Assembly (NCBI GenBank): GCA_045105615.1
Contig: JBGCDS010000002.1
Span: 1 to 64,000, forward strand
Direction of reading: 5' to 3'
From: UBA1858 sp045105615
Lineage (GTDB): Bacteria > Pseudomonadota > Gammaproteobacteria > UBA4575
DNA: 64,000 nt
Part shown: positions 35,738 through 45,216 of the stretch, in pieces
Position numbering within the stretch: position 1 is the stretch's first letter
How the letters are laid out: each line of letters starts with the position of its first letter
Made by a program: the position numbers and the translations under genes
The notes under the pieces: generated by a model
The model's input: the letters and a program-made list of their open reading frames with translations, nothing else
What the model was told of the DNA's origin: nothing
Database searches by the model: none

Positions 35738-36238
35738 TTATGCATCCGCTAATACAATTTCAAATCCATCTAACCCATCAAATTTAATTTGATAAGTCCA
35801 TTCATCAAGATCAGTAATGTCTAGTTGAAATGGTGATACTTCGCCATCAGAAGTAATAAAGATTTGTGGTTTCCTTTCATCTTCGTTTGATAACACCACC
35901 TTTATCCCATCTAGATATAGTTTATGCTCAATACCATCAGGGAGTGTACGTCCTCTAAATATCCTGTCATCACTGACTAGCACCCAACCATCTTCATTTA
36001 AGGTATAAAAAGCATAGCCAGAATCCCAAACAGACAATGCATATTCTTGAGAGTTAAATATGGCTTGTTCTTTTGCCAGTTGAACTAATGCTGTAAAACG
36101 CTCACTTGTTTGTTTCATGCGCTTGACCTGTGGGTCACCAATGCTAATTGTTGCAATCGTTAATACAAAACCAATAATAGCGATCACAACAATCACCTCT
36201 ATAAGAGTAAATCCAGATTCTGGCCGATTAACTTTCAC
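35738..36238 (-). CDS. gspH: Type II secretion minor pseudopilin H
   Basis: 166 residues with PESG^FTLIEVIVVIAI at the N terminus, then a GspH-type beta domain containing FTALVQLAKEQAIFNSQEY and GEVSPFQL. It links the tip complex to the GspG shaft. It is 25 bp downstream of gspG and 2 bp upstream of gspI. Confidence 0.92.
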   Translation of the reverse strand: MKVNRPESGFTLIEVIVVIAIIGFVLTIATISIGDPQVKRMKQTSERFTALVQLAKEQAIFNSQEYALSVWDSGYAFYTLNEDGWVLVSDDRIFRGRTLPDGIEHKLYLDGIKVVLSNEDERKPQIFITSDGEVSPFQLDITDLDEWTYQIKFDGLDGFEIVLADA

Positions 36239-36263
36239 TAGTGGAGGCGATTAGGTTTCAAAA

Positions 36264-36689
36264 TCACTCTAAGTCTAGATGGGTAATATCAGCGTTGTAA
36301 TCTTCGCCACCGGGAGCGCCATCCGCACCTAAGGTATATAAATCGTAATCGCCACTTTCGCCTGGACTTATATATTGATACTCATTTTGCCAGGGGTCTT
36401 TGGGCAGTTTTGGAATATAGCCACCTTTCTGCCAATTTTTTGCTTCAGTACCTGAGGTTGGCTTTTCTACCAGTGCTTGCAAGCCTTGATCAGTGGTTGG
36501 ATATCTATAATTATCAACCCGATATATTTGAAGTGCACTCTCAAGCGCACGTATATCTTGCTTAGCTTTTACAACACGAGATTTATCAACATTACCAATG
36601 ACATTGGGAGCGACAATAGATGCCAGAATTCCTAAAATCACTAACACCACGATAACCTCGATTAATGTAAATCCAGATTGCTTTCTCAC
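36264..36689 (-). CDS. gspG: Type II secretion major pseudopilin G
   Basis: 141 residues, the main building block of the pseudopilus. KQSG^FTLIEVIVV is the prepilin site, which a prepilin peptidase must cut (no gspO is in this window). The C-terminal DLYTLGADGAPGGEDYNADI carries the calcium-binding loop of the major pseudopilin. DPWQNEYQY is strongly conserved. Confidence 0.95.
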   Translation of the reverse strand: MRKQSGFTLIEVIVVLVILGILASIVAPNVIGNVDKSRVVKAKQDIRALESALQIYRVDNYRYPTTDQGLQALVEKPTSGTEAKNWQKGGYIPKLPKDPWQNEYQYISPGESGDYDLYTLGADGAPGGEDYNADITHLDLE

Positions 36690-36714
36690 TTTAGCTTTCT
36701 CCTATTTATATGCT

Positions 36715-37935
36715 CTAACCAACTAATTGATTCATTTCAAATAGAGGCAACATAATTGCTATTACAATGCCAAATACTAAACCACCCATAAACACAATCA
36801 TTAATGGTTCAAATAAACTTAATGTTGCCGAGATAACTGTTTTCAATTCACGCTCTTGTTGGATAGCTGCTCGTTCCAGCATAACTTCCAAATTTCCACT
36901 GGCTTCGCCACTGGCAATAAGATGCAAAGTCATGGGTGGGAAATGTTTTGACACTTCAAGTGAACCATGAATACTTGCACCTTCACGCACATTGACCGCA
37001 GCATCATTTACAGCTTTTTTCATAGGTAGATTTGGAATTACATGTGAGGCAATGCGTAATGCTTCCAATACTGGCACGCCTGAAGCTGTTAAAATGCTTA
37101 AGGTACGTGCAAAGCGTGAAGTGTTTAATCCACGAATCAGTCTTCCAGCAATAGGTAAGCGCAACTGTAGTGAATGAAATTTACTTTTAAACGCATGCGT
37201 CTTCATTAAATAATTAAATGTAAAGATGCCTGCAAATATTGCAGCTATCCAATACCACCAAGTAGCTCTTAGAAAATCACTGGATGCGAGTAATACTTTT
37301 GTTGGTAGTGGTAATTCATTACCTAGATCAGCAAATACCTGAACAACCTGTGGCACGACATAGGTCAGTAACCCAACAACCACGCCGATACATATTATTA
37401 ATAATACGACAGGATAAACTAATGCCGTCGTTACATTCTGTTGCATTTCTTGACGGCTCTCAGTGTAATCAGCAAGACGTTCTAGGACAGGATCTAAGTT
37501 CCCTGATTTTTCACCAGCTGCCACAGTCGCGCGATACAAATCTGGGAAGGTGGCAGGGAATTCAGCCATACCATTTTCTAAACTATGACCTTCAGTGACT
37601 TTCGAACGCACTCCCAAAATCGTGCGAGTGACATGTGATTTTTCAGATTGTTTTGCCGTTGTACGTAATGCTTCTTCTAAAGGTGTACCAGATTGCAATA
37701 ATGTTGCAAGCTGACGAGTAAATAAGGCTAATTCACTCGAGTTCATACGTTTGCCTAAAGAAAAGAATGGCTGTCTCTTACCACTACGATCTTTTTGGGC
37801 AATTGGGTGTATATCAAGCGGGGTTAATCCTTGCGAGCGTAACAATTGACGTGCAGATTTAGGACTATCGCCCTCAATAACGCCTTTCTTGTTACGTCCT
37901 GAATCGTCTAGTGCTGTATATTCAAAAGCCGGCAT
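36715..37935 (-). CDS. gspF: Type II secretion inner-membrane platform protein F
   Basis: 406 residues with two repeated cytoplasmic GspF domains (GLTPLDIHPI at the front; LTASGVPVLEAL in the second) and three membrane helices, the last near the C terminus (VFMGGLVFGIVIAIM). It forms the central platform rotated by GspE. The start MPAFEYTALDDSG is canonical. It is placed between gspE (14 bp) and gspG (25 bp). Confidence 0.95.
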   Translation of the reverse strand: MPAFEYTALDDSGRNKKGVIEGDSPKSARQLLRSQGLTPLDIHPIAQKDRSGKRQPFFSLGKRMNSSELALFTRQLATLLQSGTPLEEALRTTAKQSEKSHVTRTILGVRSKVTEGHSLENGMAEFPATFPDLYRATVAAGEKSGNLDPVLERLADYTESRQEMQQNVTTALVYPVVLLIICIGVVVGLLTYVVPQVVQVFADLGNELPLPTKVLLASSDFLRATWWYWIAAIFAGIFTFNYLMKTHAFKSKFHSLQLRLPIAGRLIRGLNTSRFARTLSILTASGVPVLEALRIASHVIPNLPMKKAVNDAAVNVREGASIHGSLEVSKHFPPMTLHLIASGEASGNLEVMLERAAIQQERELKTVISATLSLFEPLMIVFMGGLVFGIVIAIMLPLFEMNQLVG

Positions 37936-37949
37936 GGCAGATCACTCGT

Positions 37950-39449
37950 TTAATTTTCTCGAGTGACTCGCATCACTTCTTCGAGAGTCGTTTTTCCTTG
38001 TAATACTAAGCGGATACCATCCTGACGTATGCTAGGTGCAATTTTACGAGCATACTCATCTAAGTCTTGCTCTGCGCCTATGTCATGAATCATGCTACGG
38101 AAAGTGTTATCCAAAGTAATAAATTCATAGATACCGCTACGACCTGTATAACCACTATTATTACAATTTGGACAACCTTTAGCAGAATAGATAGTCGGGG
38201 CTTCACTAACACCAGAACCAAACTGAGCTAAATTTAGTTGTTCATATTCCATTGAGCTAGCAGTATGTGGTTCCTTACATTCATCGCATAAAACTCTTAC
38301 CAGACGCTGTGCTAATACACCGAGTAAACTAGATGCTAACAAGAAAGGCTCAACACCCATGTCTCGCATACGAGTAATCGCACCGACAGCCGTATTGGTA
38401 TGTAATGTAGAAAATACTAAGTGTCCGGTTAAACTAGCTTGCACAGCAATTTGGGCAGTTTCTAAATCACGAATCTCACCGACCATTACTACATCCGGAT
38501 CCTGTCTAAGAATGGCACGTAATCCACGTGCAAAAGTCATATCAACTTTATTATTAACCTGTGTTTGACCAATGCCATCTAGAAAATACTCTATAGGATC
38601 TTCGACAGTTAGAATATTACGAGAAGTGTTATTCAATTCATTTAACGATGCATATAACGTCGTTGTTTTTCCTGAACCAGTAGGACCTGTGACTAATATA
38701 ATTCCATGAGGTTTAGTAATCGTACCTTTTAATTTTTCATGCAGATCTTTAGTCAAACCCAAATGAGATAATTCTAAGCGTCCCGCTTGTTTATCCAGCA
38801 AACGGAGTACGACACGTTCTCCATGACCTGATGGTAAAGTTGATACACGTACATCAACAGGTCGGCCCGCTACTCTTAAAGAGATACGGCCATCTTGAGG
38901 CAAACGCTTTTCTGCAATATCTAGATTCGCCATAACTTTGATTCTAGATACAATCAAAATGCCAATATTTTTTGGTGGTTGTAATACTTCACGCAGTACA
39001 CCATCGACTCTCAAACGAATTGATAAGCGTTGTTCAAAAGTTTCTATATGTATATCAGAGGCATTTTCACGGACTGCTTGAGTGAGTAGGGCGTTTAACA
39101 ATCGAATAATTGGTGCGTCATCATCAGCTTCCATTAAATCCTGTGGCTCTGGAATCGAATCAGCCAAGCTCTCTAGATCTAAGTCATCGCCGAGATCTTC
39201 CATCATCGCTAGTGATCCATTCGCACCGCTGTCATAGACTTTTGAAAGTAATTCATCAAACTCGTCTTCTTGCAAAGATTTAAAGGCAATAGGCGCCCCC
39301 AAGAAACGTTGAATTTCTTGAATAGCATTCATCTTCACGTTAGGACGTTGAAAGACAATCACGCGACCATTAATTTCGTTACCGACTAAAACACCATGCC
39401 TTTTCGCAAAGCTATAAGGTGGTCGACGTGTTTCAATTACAGAAGCCAT
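37950..39449 (-). CDS. gspE: Type II secretion ATPase E
   Basis: 499-residue hexameric ATPase driving pseudopilus assembly. It has an N-terminal GspL-binding region (1-110), an N2 domain, Walker A GPTGSGKT (255-262), the Asp box RAILRQDPDVVMVGEIRD, the His box LVFSTLHTN and the zinc tetracysteine motif (CDEC and CPNC). All motifs are intact. It differs from the PilT-like pair at 21.9-24 kb by this zinc module. Confidence 0.96.
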   Translation of the reverse strand: MASVIETRRPPYSFAKRHGVLVGNEINGRVIVFQRPNVKMNAIQEIQRFLGAPIAFKSLQEDEFDELLSKVYDSGANGSLAMMEDLGDDLDLESLADSIPEPQDLMEADDDAPIIRLLNALLTQAVRENASDIHIETFEQRLSIRLRVDGVLREVLQPPKNIGILIVSRIKVMANLDIAEKRLPQDGRISLRVAGRPVDVRVSTLPSGHGERVVLRLLDKQAGRLELSHLGLTKDLHEKLKGTITKPHGIILVTGPTGSGKTTTLYASLNELNNTSRNILTVEDPIEYFLDGIGQTQVNNKVDMTFARGLRAILRQDPDVVMVGEIRDLETAQIAVQASLTGHLVFSTLHTNTAVGAITRMRDMGVEPFLLASSLLGVLAQRLVRVLCDECKEPHTASSMEYEQLNLAQFGSGVSEAPTIYSAKGCPNCNNSGYTGRSGIYEFITLDNTFRSMIHDIGAEQDLDEYARKIAPSIRQDGIRLVLQGKTTLEEVMRVTREN

Positions 39450-39455
39450 TCAGTG

Positions 39456-41477
39456 TTACTGTCTCGAAGAACTTGGTGCTTGAGGTTGAAGTTGATTATT
39501 TGATGCCGGCTTCACCGGATTTTTCACTTGTTTTGGCAACTGTGTGACTAAGTCATTGAGATCAGGGAAACGTGCAAAGTTATCTTTAATTAAACCACGA
39601 TCTTCAATTTTTGATTCAAGCTGACGTGCTCGTAAATAATCATATTTAGATTCAGTGGCCAAATTTGAACTACTGGCATCACGAAGAATCACAGGATGGA
39701 TAAACACCATTAGGTTTTGCTTTGTTTTAGTCGTTGAGGTCGATCTAAATAAATTTCCTACTAAAGGTATATCACCCAATAGTGGCGTTTTTGTAACAAC
39801 ATCTCGGTAGTCATCTTGTGTTAGACCTCCAAGTACTAATATTTCATTATCATCTACCATTACTGAAGTACTGATTCTTCTTTCATTAGTAATCAGATCA
39901 GATGCAACACTGGAGGTAGAAATACTTGATGATTCTTGTTCAATTTGCAATCGAACACTATTACCTTCATTAATCTGCGGAGTGATACGTAAAGTTAAAC
40001 CAACATCTTGGCGTTCAATTGTTTGGAAAGGATTCACTGCTGAATCAGTTCCACTGCCTGTATTAGTAAACTGGCCAGTTACAAAAGGGACATTTTGTGC
40101 CACGACTATTTCAGCTTCTTCATTATCAAGTGTAACCAACGTTGGAGTAGATAAAATATTTGTCGACGCATCTGCTTCCAAAGCGCGAATTAAGAAACCC
40201 CACTGTGTGCCACCATTCAAATCAGCACCACCAAGAGATAAGCCCTGTCCGGCTAAAGCCGCACCAGAAGTAACACCATCAGATAACAACGATAGAATGC
40301 TTCCTGCATTAATAGAAGAAGCAGCTGGACCACTAGGATCATCACCGCCAGGTAATAAGAAACCTTCCGCACCTAGTTCTTTAGTCAAATCATTGGAGAC
40401 CTCAGCAATGACCGCTTCAACTAATACTTGTGCACGTCTCACATCTAATTGGCTGATTACCCTACGTAAGCTATCAAATCGAGCTGGCGGAGCCGTTATG
40501 ATTAAAGCATTGTTAGTTGCATCTGCTTGAATATTAATATCATTATTTCCAGATGTGCTAGGTGTGCTCCCATTATCAGAAGCTTCAAAATCAGATACCC
40601 CTTGGAGAATTGGCGCAATCTCTTCAGCTAAGGCGTAGTGTAAATAAACTACTTTAGTATTACCTGTACCTTCTATAGGAGTATCTAAATGTGCAATCAA
40701 ACCACGGATACGTACTTTTGAAGCACTATCTCCAGATAACAAAATACTATTTGTGCGATCATCTGCTGCTAAGGTAGGCGCTCCCGGAGTCTGTGCAGCT
40801 TGTCCTCCAGCAGCTCTTAGAGAATTTAATATCTGAACCACTTCACTGGCAGAAGCATGTTGCAAAGTAACGACTTCAATTTCTTGCGCATCAGGTTGAT
40901 CGATTTTACGAATTATTTTTTCTAGTCGAGCAATATTTGCACCACGATCAGAAATTACCAACATATTACTGCCAGGGTAGGCGGCTAGATGGCCTTGTTG
41001 GGGAACTAATGGACGTAAGATAGGGACTAGTTGTGCTGCTGCGACATTATTAACTTGGATAACACGTGTGACTAATTGATCACCTTTGGAACCAGAAGAT
41101 CCTGTCACAACACTACCTGCACCTTGTTTGGCATTAACATCAGGCAATATCTTGATTACCTCACCGACCTCTACCGTGGCAAAGCCGTGTACCTGTAATA
41201 CTGATAGAAATACTTCATATATTTCTCTGCGATCCATAGGTCGCGCAGAAACCACGGTCACTTTAGCTTTTACACGTGGATCTATTACGAAATTTTTACC
41301 GGTTATTTCGGCGACTGTTTCAATAAATGACTGAAGATCAGCATCTTTCAAGTTAAGAGTAATACCAGTTTCAGAGAAAGTTAGATTAGAAAACAAACAA
41401 CTAAACAACAACGTCAGGCCAAGCAAGCGTGACTTAATAACAACTGACGCAGCAAATTTTTTCATTATCATCATCAT
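39456..41477 (-). CDS. gspD: Type II secretion outer-membrane secretin D
   Basis: 673 residues. A signal peptide ends near residue 35 (TFS^ETGITL). The N0 domain (LNLKDADLQSFIETVAEITG), N1-N3 ring domains with a Gly/Ser-rich loop, the secretin barrel (VPFVTGQ, LRITPQINEG, VPLVGNLFRS) and a short Ser-rich C-terminal S-domain follow. Several Met codons cluster at the start. MKKFAASVV (Met5) is an equally good start. It forms the outer-membrane exit channel. Confidence 0.95.
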   Translation of the reverse strand: MMMIMKKFAASVVIKSRLLGLTLLFSCLFSNLTFSETGITLNLKDADLQSFIETVAEITGKNFVIDPRVKAKVTVVSARPMDRREIYEVFLSVLQVHGFATVEVGEVIKILPDVNAKQGAGSVVTGSSGSKGDQLVTRVIQVNNVAAAQLVPILRPLVPQQGHLAAYPGSNMLVISDRGANIARLEKIIRKIDQPDAQEIEVVTLQHASASEVVQILNSLRAAGGQAAQTPGAPTLAADDRTNSILLSGDSASKVRIRGLIAHLDTPIEGTGNTKVVYLHYALAEEIAPILQGVSDFEASDNGSTPSTSGNNDINIQADATNNALIITAPPARFDSLRRVISQLDVRRAQVLVEAVIAEVSNDLTKELGAEGFLLPGGDDPSGPAASSINAGSILSLLSDGVTSGAALAGQGLSLGGADLNGGTQWGFLIRALEADASTNILSTPTLVTLDNEEAEIVVAQNVPFVTGQFTNTGSGTDSAVNPFQTIERQDVGLTLRITPQINEGNSVRLQIEQESSSISTSSVASDLITNERRISTSVMVDDNEILVLGGLTQDDYRDVVTKTPLLGDIPLVGNLFRSTSTTKTKQNLMVFIHPVILRDASSSNLATESKYDYLRARQLESKIEDRGLIKDNFARFPDLNDLVTQLPKQVKNPVKPASNNQLQPQAPSSSRQ

Positions 41478-41594
41478 TTTAATTTTAACTTATTACACAG
41501 CGTAATAATTATCTTAATTGTCACTAAACTAACGTTCTAACAGTAGATTATCGAACACATATGAATAGATTGTGTAGACATGCGATTAAGTGGT

Positions 41595-42533
41595 CTATTC
41601 TAGGTTATGAACTAGGTTAATTTCAGTGCCTGAACGAAAAACAGTCATTTCTAACTGTGAGGCACTTACCAGCTTTTGAAATGCTTGAGTGGCCTTATTT
41701 GGGTTATCCAATGCAATTTGATTAATCGTGGTGATGACATCACCTTCAACCAGTCCCAATTCGTAGAATAGGGCAGAAGAGTCGCCATTTGGCTTAACTT
41801 TATATCCCATGAATTTTCCTGTTTTCTCATCATTGGCGCTACTGATAGAAATATACTTGGCTAAAGAAGATGGATTTTTAGTCAACTGTTGTTTAAGCGT
41901 TGACAAGCTTGGCTCACCATCTTGTTTTGTTGTTTGAGTCTTAGCTTGTATCTTTTTACTAAGTGACCTCGAAGTCGTTGGCGCTCTCTTAACAGGTGTA
42001 TTATTTACACTGGAAAAGCCTTTATCAGAAGCTTTAGGTAAAGCTAATTTTTCTGTGCGACCAGAACGAGCTAATAATACATATTCAGGAAAAACAGAAT
42101 GCAATGTAACACCTGAAGTTATCTCATCATCTATATGATATAGCTTATGTTTTTTAGACTGATTTTCAATTATTGCAAACCCTTCACCAGCACCTAATGC
42201 AAGTACTCCACTCAATGTTAAATTAAGTGATGTGACTGGGGCATTCTGATCCGCGATGGCTGGACTGTTAGCAATTGGTGCTTTACCCATGAGGTGTAGG
42301 CGCGCGATTTGAGAACCATAATCAGGCTTTGGAGGAGGCGGCTTAACTAACTTAGGCGGCGCTGACTTCACAGCAGATACAGTATCTGGTGAGCTGTCAC
42401 TTGAAAATAGCATCCATACTAACTTCGCTGAGCTCATCGCAATCAGGACTATTAGCAAATAGCTCAACAAACGAGGCAATAAAATGCTATTTCGTTGCAA
42501 TATTCCTGGTAGTTGTTGTGCGATCGTCATCAT
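41595..42533 (-). CDS. gspC: Type II secretion protein C
   Basis: About 312 residues from the ATG; a TTG three codons upstream is possible. It has a cytoplasmic N terminus, a membrane helix (about 20-42), a Pro-rich linker (PPKLVKPPPPKP), and the HR domain that binds GspD (IARLHLMGKAP onward). A C-terminal PDZ-like domain (LGLVEGDVITTINQIALDNP) thought to recognise substrates completes it. It is the first gene of gspCDEFGHIJKLMN, which runs unbroken to 31378. About 117 bp separate it from gspD, so a separate gspD start signal is possible. Confidence 0.93.
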   Translation of the reverse strand: MMTIAQQLPGILQRNSILLPRLLSYLLIVLIAMSSAKLVWMLFSSDSSPDTVSAVKSAPPKLVKPPPPKPDYGSQIARLHLMGKAPIANSPAIADQNAPVTSLNLTLSGVLALGAGEGFAIIENQSKKHKLYHIDDEITSGVTLHSVFPEYVLLARSGRTEKLALPKASDKGFSSVNNTPVKRAPTTSRSLSKKIQAKTQTTKQDGEPSLSTLKQQLTKNPSSLAKYISISSANDEKTGKFMGYKVKPNGDSSALFYELGLVEGDVITTINQIALDNPNKATQAFQKLVSASQLEMTVFRSGTEINLVHNLE

Positions 42534-42650
42534 AAGTGGCAAGTTAGAATACTTTAATGCCCAGAAGTTTACTTAAATTACTACCTTAATTCAGAGAATT
42601 CCCGATAAGAGAGAGAATAATAAGCGTGAGACCATAGTTAATCTTCGCGC

Positions 42651-42679
42651 TTGACATAAGTAGCTGTTTTACGTAATGT
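42651..42679 (+). promoter_or_regulatory. Promoter of tRNA-Glu
   Basis: A perfect -35 TTGACA (42651-42656), 17-bp spacer, weaker -10 TAATGT (42674-42679) and a GC-rich stretch (CGCGG) directly after it. This is the discriminator type seen at stable-RNA promoters under stringent control. The transcript leader would contain the GAAA-capped hairpin ACTGCA/TGCAGT at 42695-42710. Confidence 0.55.
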
Positions 42680-42736
42680 TCGCGGCCCATAAGGACTGCA
42701 GAAATGCAGTGCACTCTACGATACAGCGATCAAATT

Positions 42737-42812
42737 GTCCCCATCGTCTAGAGGCCTAGGACATCGCCCTTTCACGGCGACAACAGGGGTTCGAATCCCC
42801 TTGGGGACGCCA
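42737..42812 (+). tRNA. tRNA-Glu, anticodon TTC
   Basis: A 76-nt gene including CCA. The acceptor GTCCCCA pairs with TGGGGAC. The anticodon stem TCGCC/GGCGA holds loop CTTTCAC with anticodon TTC, and the T-arm AGGGGTTCGAATCCCCT is complete. It is isolated from any rRNA operon in the window. Confidence 0.97.
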
Positions 42813-42985
42813 TCTATACATATTCAGTGAATACACTTTTCATCATAAAATAGAAAAGTTAAAATTAGCCAACGATTTTCACAGATTAGATCTCCCTTTT
42901 GATTTCCTGCAATTGGTATTGGCTTGCGGAATAGGTAGGGCTAAAATCATGGATTAAACCAGTAGTTTAACACCGGGAACATTCT

Positions 42986-43804
42986 TTGAAACATAGTAAG
43001 ATTCTACGCAGTACATTTATTGCGATTGCTTCATTAATCTCAATCATCTTCGTCATGTCTGCTAATGCAGCTATGGTATCTCATTCAGTCGACTTCAATA
43101 TCGGCAGTGGAATAAATAGAGACGAGCCAACGCGAAATTTCAGTGCTGCGATTCCATTTTTTGATACAACCTTGGGAACGCTTAACCAAGTAGATATACG
43201 TTACAATTTCGATCTTGAGTTGGGCATTTCAATTAGCAATCGTACTCTGAATCCAGTCTCATTTACGCTTGCCCCAAACTCCTTTCGTATTGAAGGGCCA
43301 AAATTCTTTGAAAGGTTCAATTTTAATAACCTTATTGCATCCTCAACTATCCCTGAAACTGCCTTCGAAGCACCTGCAGGCACAGAAAGAACATTTGGCA
43401 GCATAACCATAACTTTACCAGGGCGTGCATCCGACGTATTCAATCTAGAGGGTGTTTATTCCAGGACATCTAGGCCTTTATCTATTAGAAATATCGTAAT
43501 AAGGGAGCAAGGCAACGTGGCACCGTTTGTGGGAATTGGAGATAAGTTACTTGAATTTACTGCTTTTACATCAAATTCACTTAATCTTCCAAATAGTGGC
43601 AGCATCCTAAACGGAGTATCTTCCAGTGCGACTATTAACGCGCTTGGTTCAGTCGATGTCACTTATGACTATGAAGCCACCGTTGTTCCAATACCTGCTG
43701 CTTTGCCATTGTTCCTATCCGGGATTGCTGGGTTCAGTTTTTTTGCTAGTCGTAATAGACGTAAACAGAAGAATATAGCTGCATTGAAAAATAAAATTTA
43801 TTAA
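42986..43804 (+). CDS. Exported protein with VPLPA-type C-terminal sorting signal
   Basis: 272 residues starting at TTG (the next ATG would remove the signal peptide). A signal peptide of about 29 residues ends in SANA before AMVSH. The middle is a beta-rich domain of unknown function. The end has the three parts of a PEP-CTERM/VPLPA-CTERM signal: VPIPAALPLF, a membrane helix, and a basic RNRRKQ tail. Such proteins are normally processed by an exosortase and delivered to the surface or matrix; no exosortase gene is in the window. Two glycosyltransferase genes follow on the same strand. Confidence 0.8.
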   Translation: MKHSKILRSTFIAIASLISIIFVMSANAAMVSHSVDFNIGSGINRDEPTRNFSAAIPFFDTTLGTLNQVDIRYNFDLELGISISNRTLNPVSFTLAPNSFRIEGPKFFERFNFNNLIASSTIPETAFEAPAGTERTFGSITITLPGRASDVFNLEGVYSRTSRPLSIRNIVIREQGNVAPFVGIGDKLLEFTAFTSNSLNLPNSGSILNGVSSSATINALGSVDVTYDYEATVVPIPAALPLFLSGIAGFSFFASRNRRKQKNIAALKNKIY

Positions 43805-43890
43805 GTGTGGTATTTAAAGTTAAATCTTAAGTTCGCATAATGTATATTATGTTAAATAATAGATTCATGCTATAGGAATAAGATCAAAAA

Positions 43891-44580
43891 TTGACATCTG
43901 CCATCAGCATCATAATTCCAGTTCTTAATGAAGAACTAACCATCCGCAACAATATTGAATATCTAAACGCATTATCATCTAAGCATTTCGTTATATTCGT
44001 TGACGGCAATAGCTCAGATAGCACGGTACAAACTTTAAAAGAGAGCCATCTTCAGGTGATCACATCACCGATACGTGGCCGCGGTGCACAGTTGAGCTTT
44101 GGTGGATCCAATACAACAAACACAACAGAATTAATATTATTTCTACATATTGATACGAAATTACCTCAAGATTTTGATTCGATGATAGCTAGACAGTCAG
44201 AATTTGATTATTGGGGCCGGTTTAACGTCAAATTAGATTCAAATAAAGTCATCTATAAAATCATTCAATTTATGATGAATGCACGCTCTAAAATCACTGG
44301 CATTGCTACTGGTGATCAAGCAATTTTTGTTAGCAAAAGTGAATTCATGGAACATATAGACGAAATGATTGAACATCCGTTAATGGAAGATATCTACCTA
44401 TCAAAAGTACTTAAATCCAGGTTAGGACGCGGACAAATAATCAAACAGCCCGTGACGACTTCGGTACGATATTGGGAAAATAGCGGCATTATTTCTACGA
44501 TGATAAAAATGTGGACATATAGAGCAATGTATTTCTTTGGTGTATCACCAAAACAACTTTATCAACGTTATTACAAATAA
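43891..44580 (+). CDS. Family 2 glycosyltransferase (TIGR04283-like)
   Basis: 229 residues. GT-A fold start (ISIIIPVLNEELTI), DGNSSDST and the LFLHIDTKLP DXD-type motif indicate an inverting family 2 transferase. The size, RGRGAQLSFGG and pairing with the next gene match the TIGR04283/TIGR04282 couple, named after arsenosugar synthesis in some bacteria. No arsenic gene is nearby, so the actual sugar acceptor is uncertain. The start is TTG with AGGAATAAG upstream. It lies 3 bp before the partner gene. Confidence 0.82.
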   Translation: MTSAISIIIPVLNEELTIRNNIEYLNALSSKHFVIFVDGNSSDSTVQTLKESHLQVITSPIRGRGAQLSFGGSNTTNTTELILFLHIDTKLPQDFDSMIARQSEFDYWGRFNVKLDSNKVIYKIIQFMMNARSKITGIATGDQAIFVSKSEFMEHIDEMIEHPLMEDIYLSKVLKSRLGRGQIIKQPVTTSVRYWENSGIISTMIKMWTYRAMYFFGVSPKQLYQRYYK

Positions 44581-44583
44581 CTC

Positions 44584-45216
44584 ATGCGGGCTGACAATAC
44601 CTTAATACTATTCACTAAAGCACCACAAATCTGCCGAGTAAAGACACGCATGAATGCAGTTCTATCGCATAGAGAATGTTTATACTTACATAGGAAATTG
44701 ACTGAAAATGCTATCAATCAATTCCAATCAAACAATAAATTCAAGCTAGTAATTTACACAACTAGTATTGATAAAGTTCGTTATTCTTATCCTCGCGGCA
44801 TTACTGTTAAAAAGCAAATCGGTAAACACCTAGGCGCTAAAATGGACAATGCTATAAATCAAGAAACAAAGAATGGACAGCGCACTGTATTAATTGGTTC
44901 AGATTGTTTAATGCTTGATATTAACTATATATTTAAAGCTTTTGATAATCTGTCAAAATCCAATAATATTGTCATAGGACCAACAATAGATGGCGGCTAC
45001 GTATTAATAGGCATGAAAAAACAAAATACATTTTTGTTTAATAATTTACCTTGGGGAGCATCTACTGTGCTTGATAAGACTTTAGTAACTGCACACAAAC
45101 GTGGACGAAAAATAAATACTCTGGAAAAGATTTCAGATCTGGATACGGTTGAAGATCTACACCAATTAAAAAAATTAAATATCCTCCCTGAATGGGCAAG
45201 TATCTTAACTAACTAA
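44584..45216 (+). CDS. TIGR04282/DUF2064-family nucleotidyl/glycosyl transferase
   Basis: 210 residues. FTKAPQICRVKTRM is the nucleotide-binding signature, IGSDCLMLD the Asp motif, and TIDGGYVLIGMKK the conserved GGYxLxG stretch of the DUF2064 group. It is thought to act together with the preceding TIGR04283-like enzyme. The last 12 bases overlap the 3' end of dusA on the other strand. Confidence 0.82.
   Translation: MRADNTLILFTKAPQICRVKTRMNAVLSHRECLYLHRKLTENAINQFQSNNKFKLVIYTTSIDKVRYSYPRGITVKKQIGKHLGAKMDNAINQETKNGQRTVLIGSDCLMLDINYIFKAFDNLSKSNNIVIGPTIDGGYVLIGMKKQNTFLFNNLPWGASTVLDKTLVTAHKRGRKINTLEKISDLDTVEDLHQLKKLNILPEWASILTN

Noticed and set aside
39982..40530. Plus-strand frame of 182 codons opposite gspD
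   Set aside because: It is a shadow of the strongly conserved secretin gene on the other strand.
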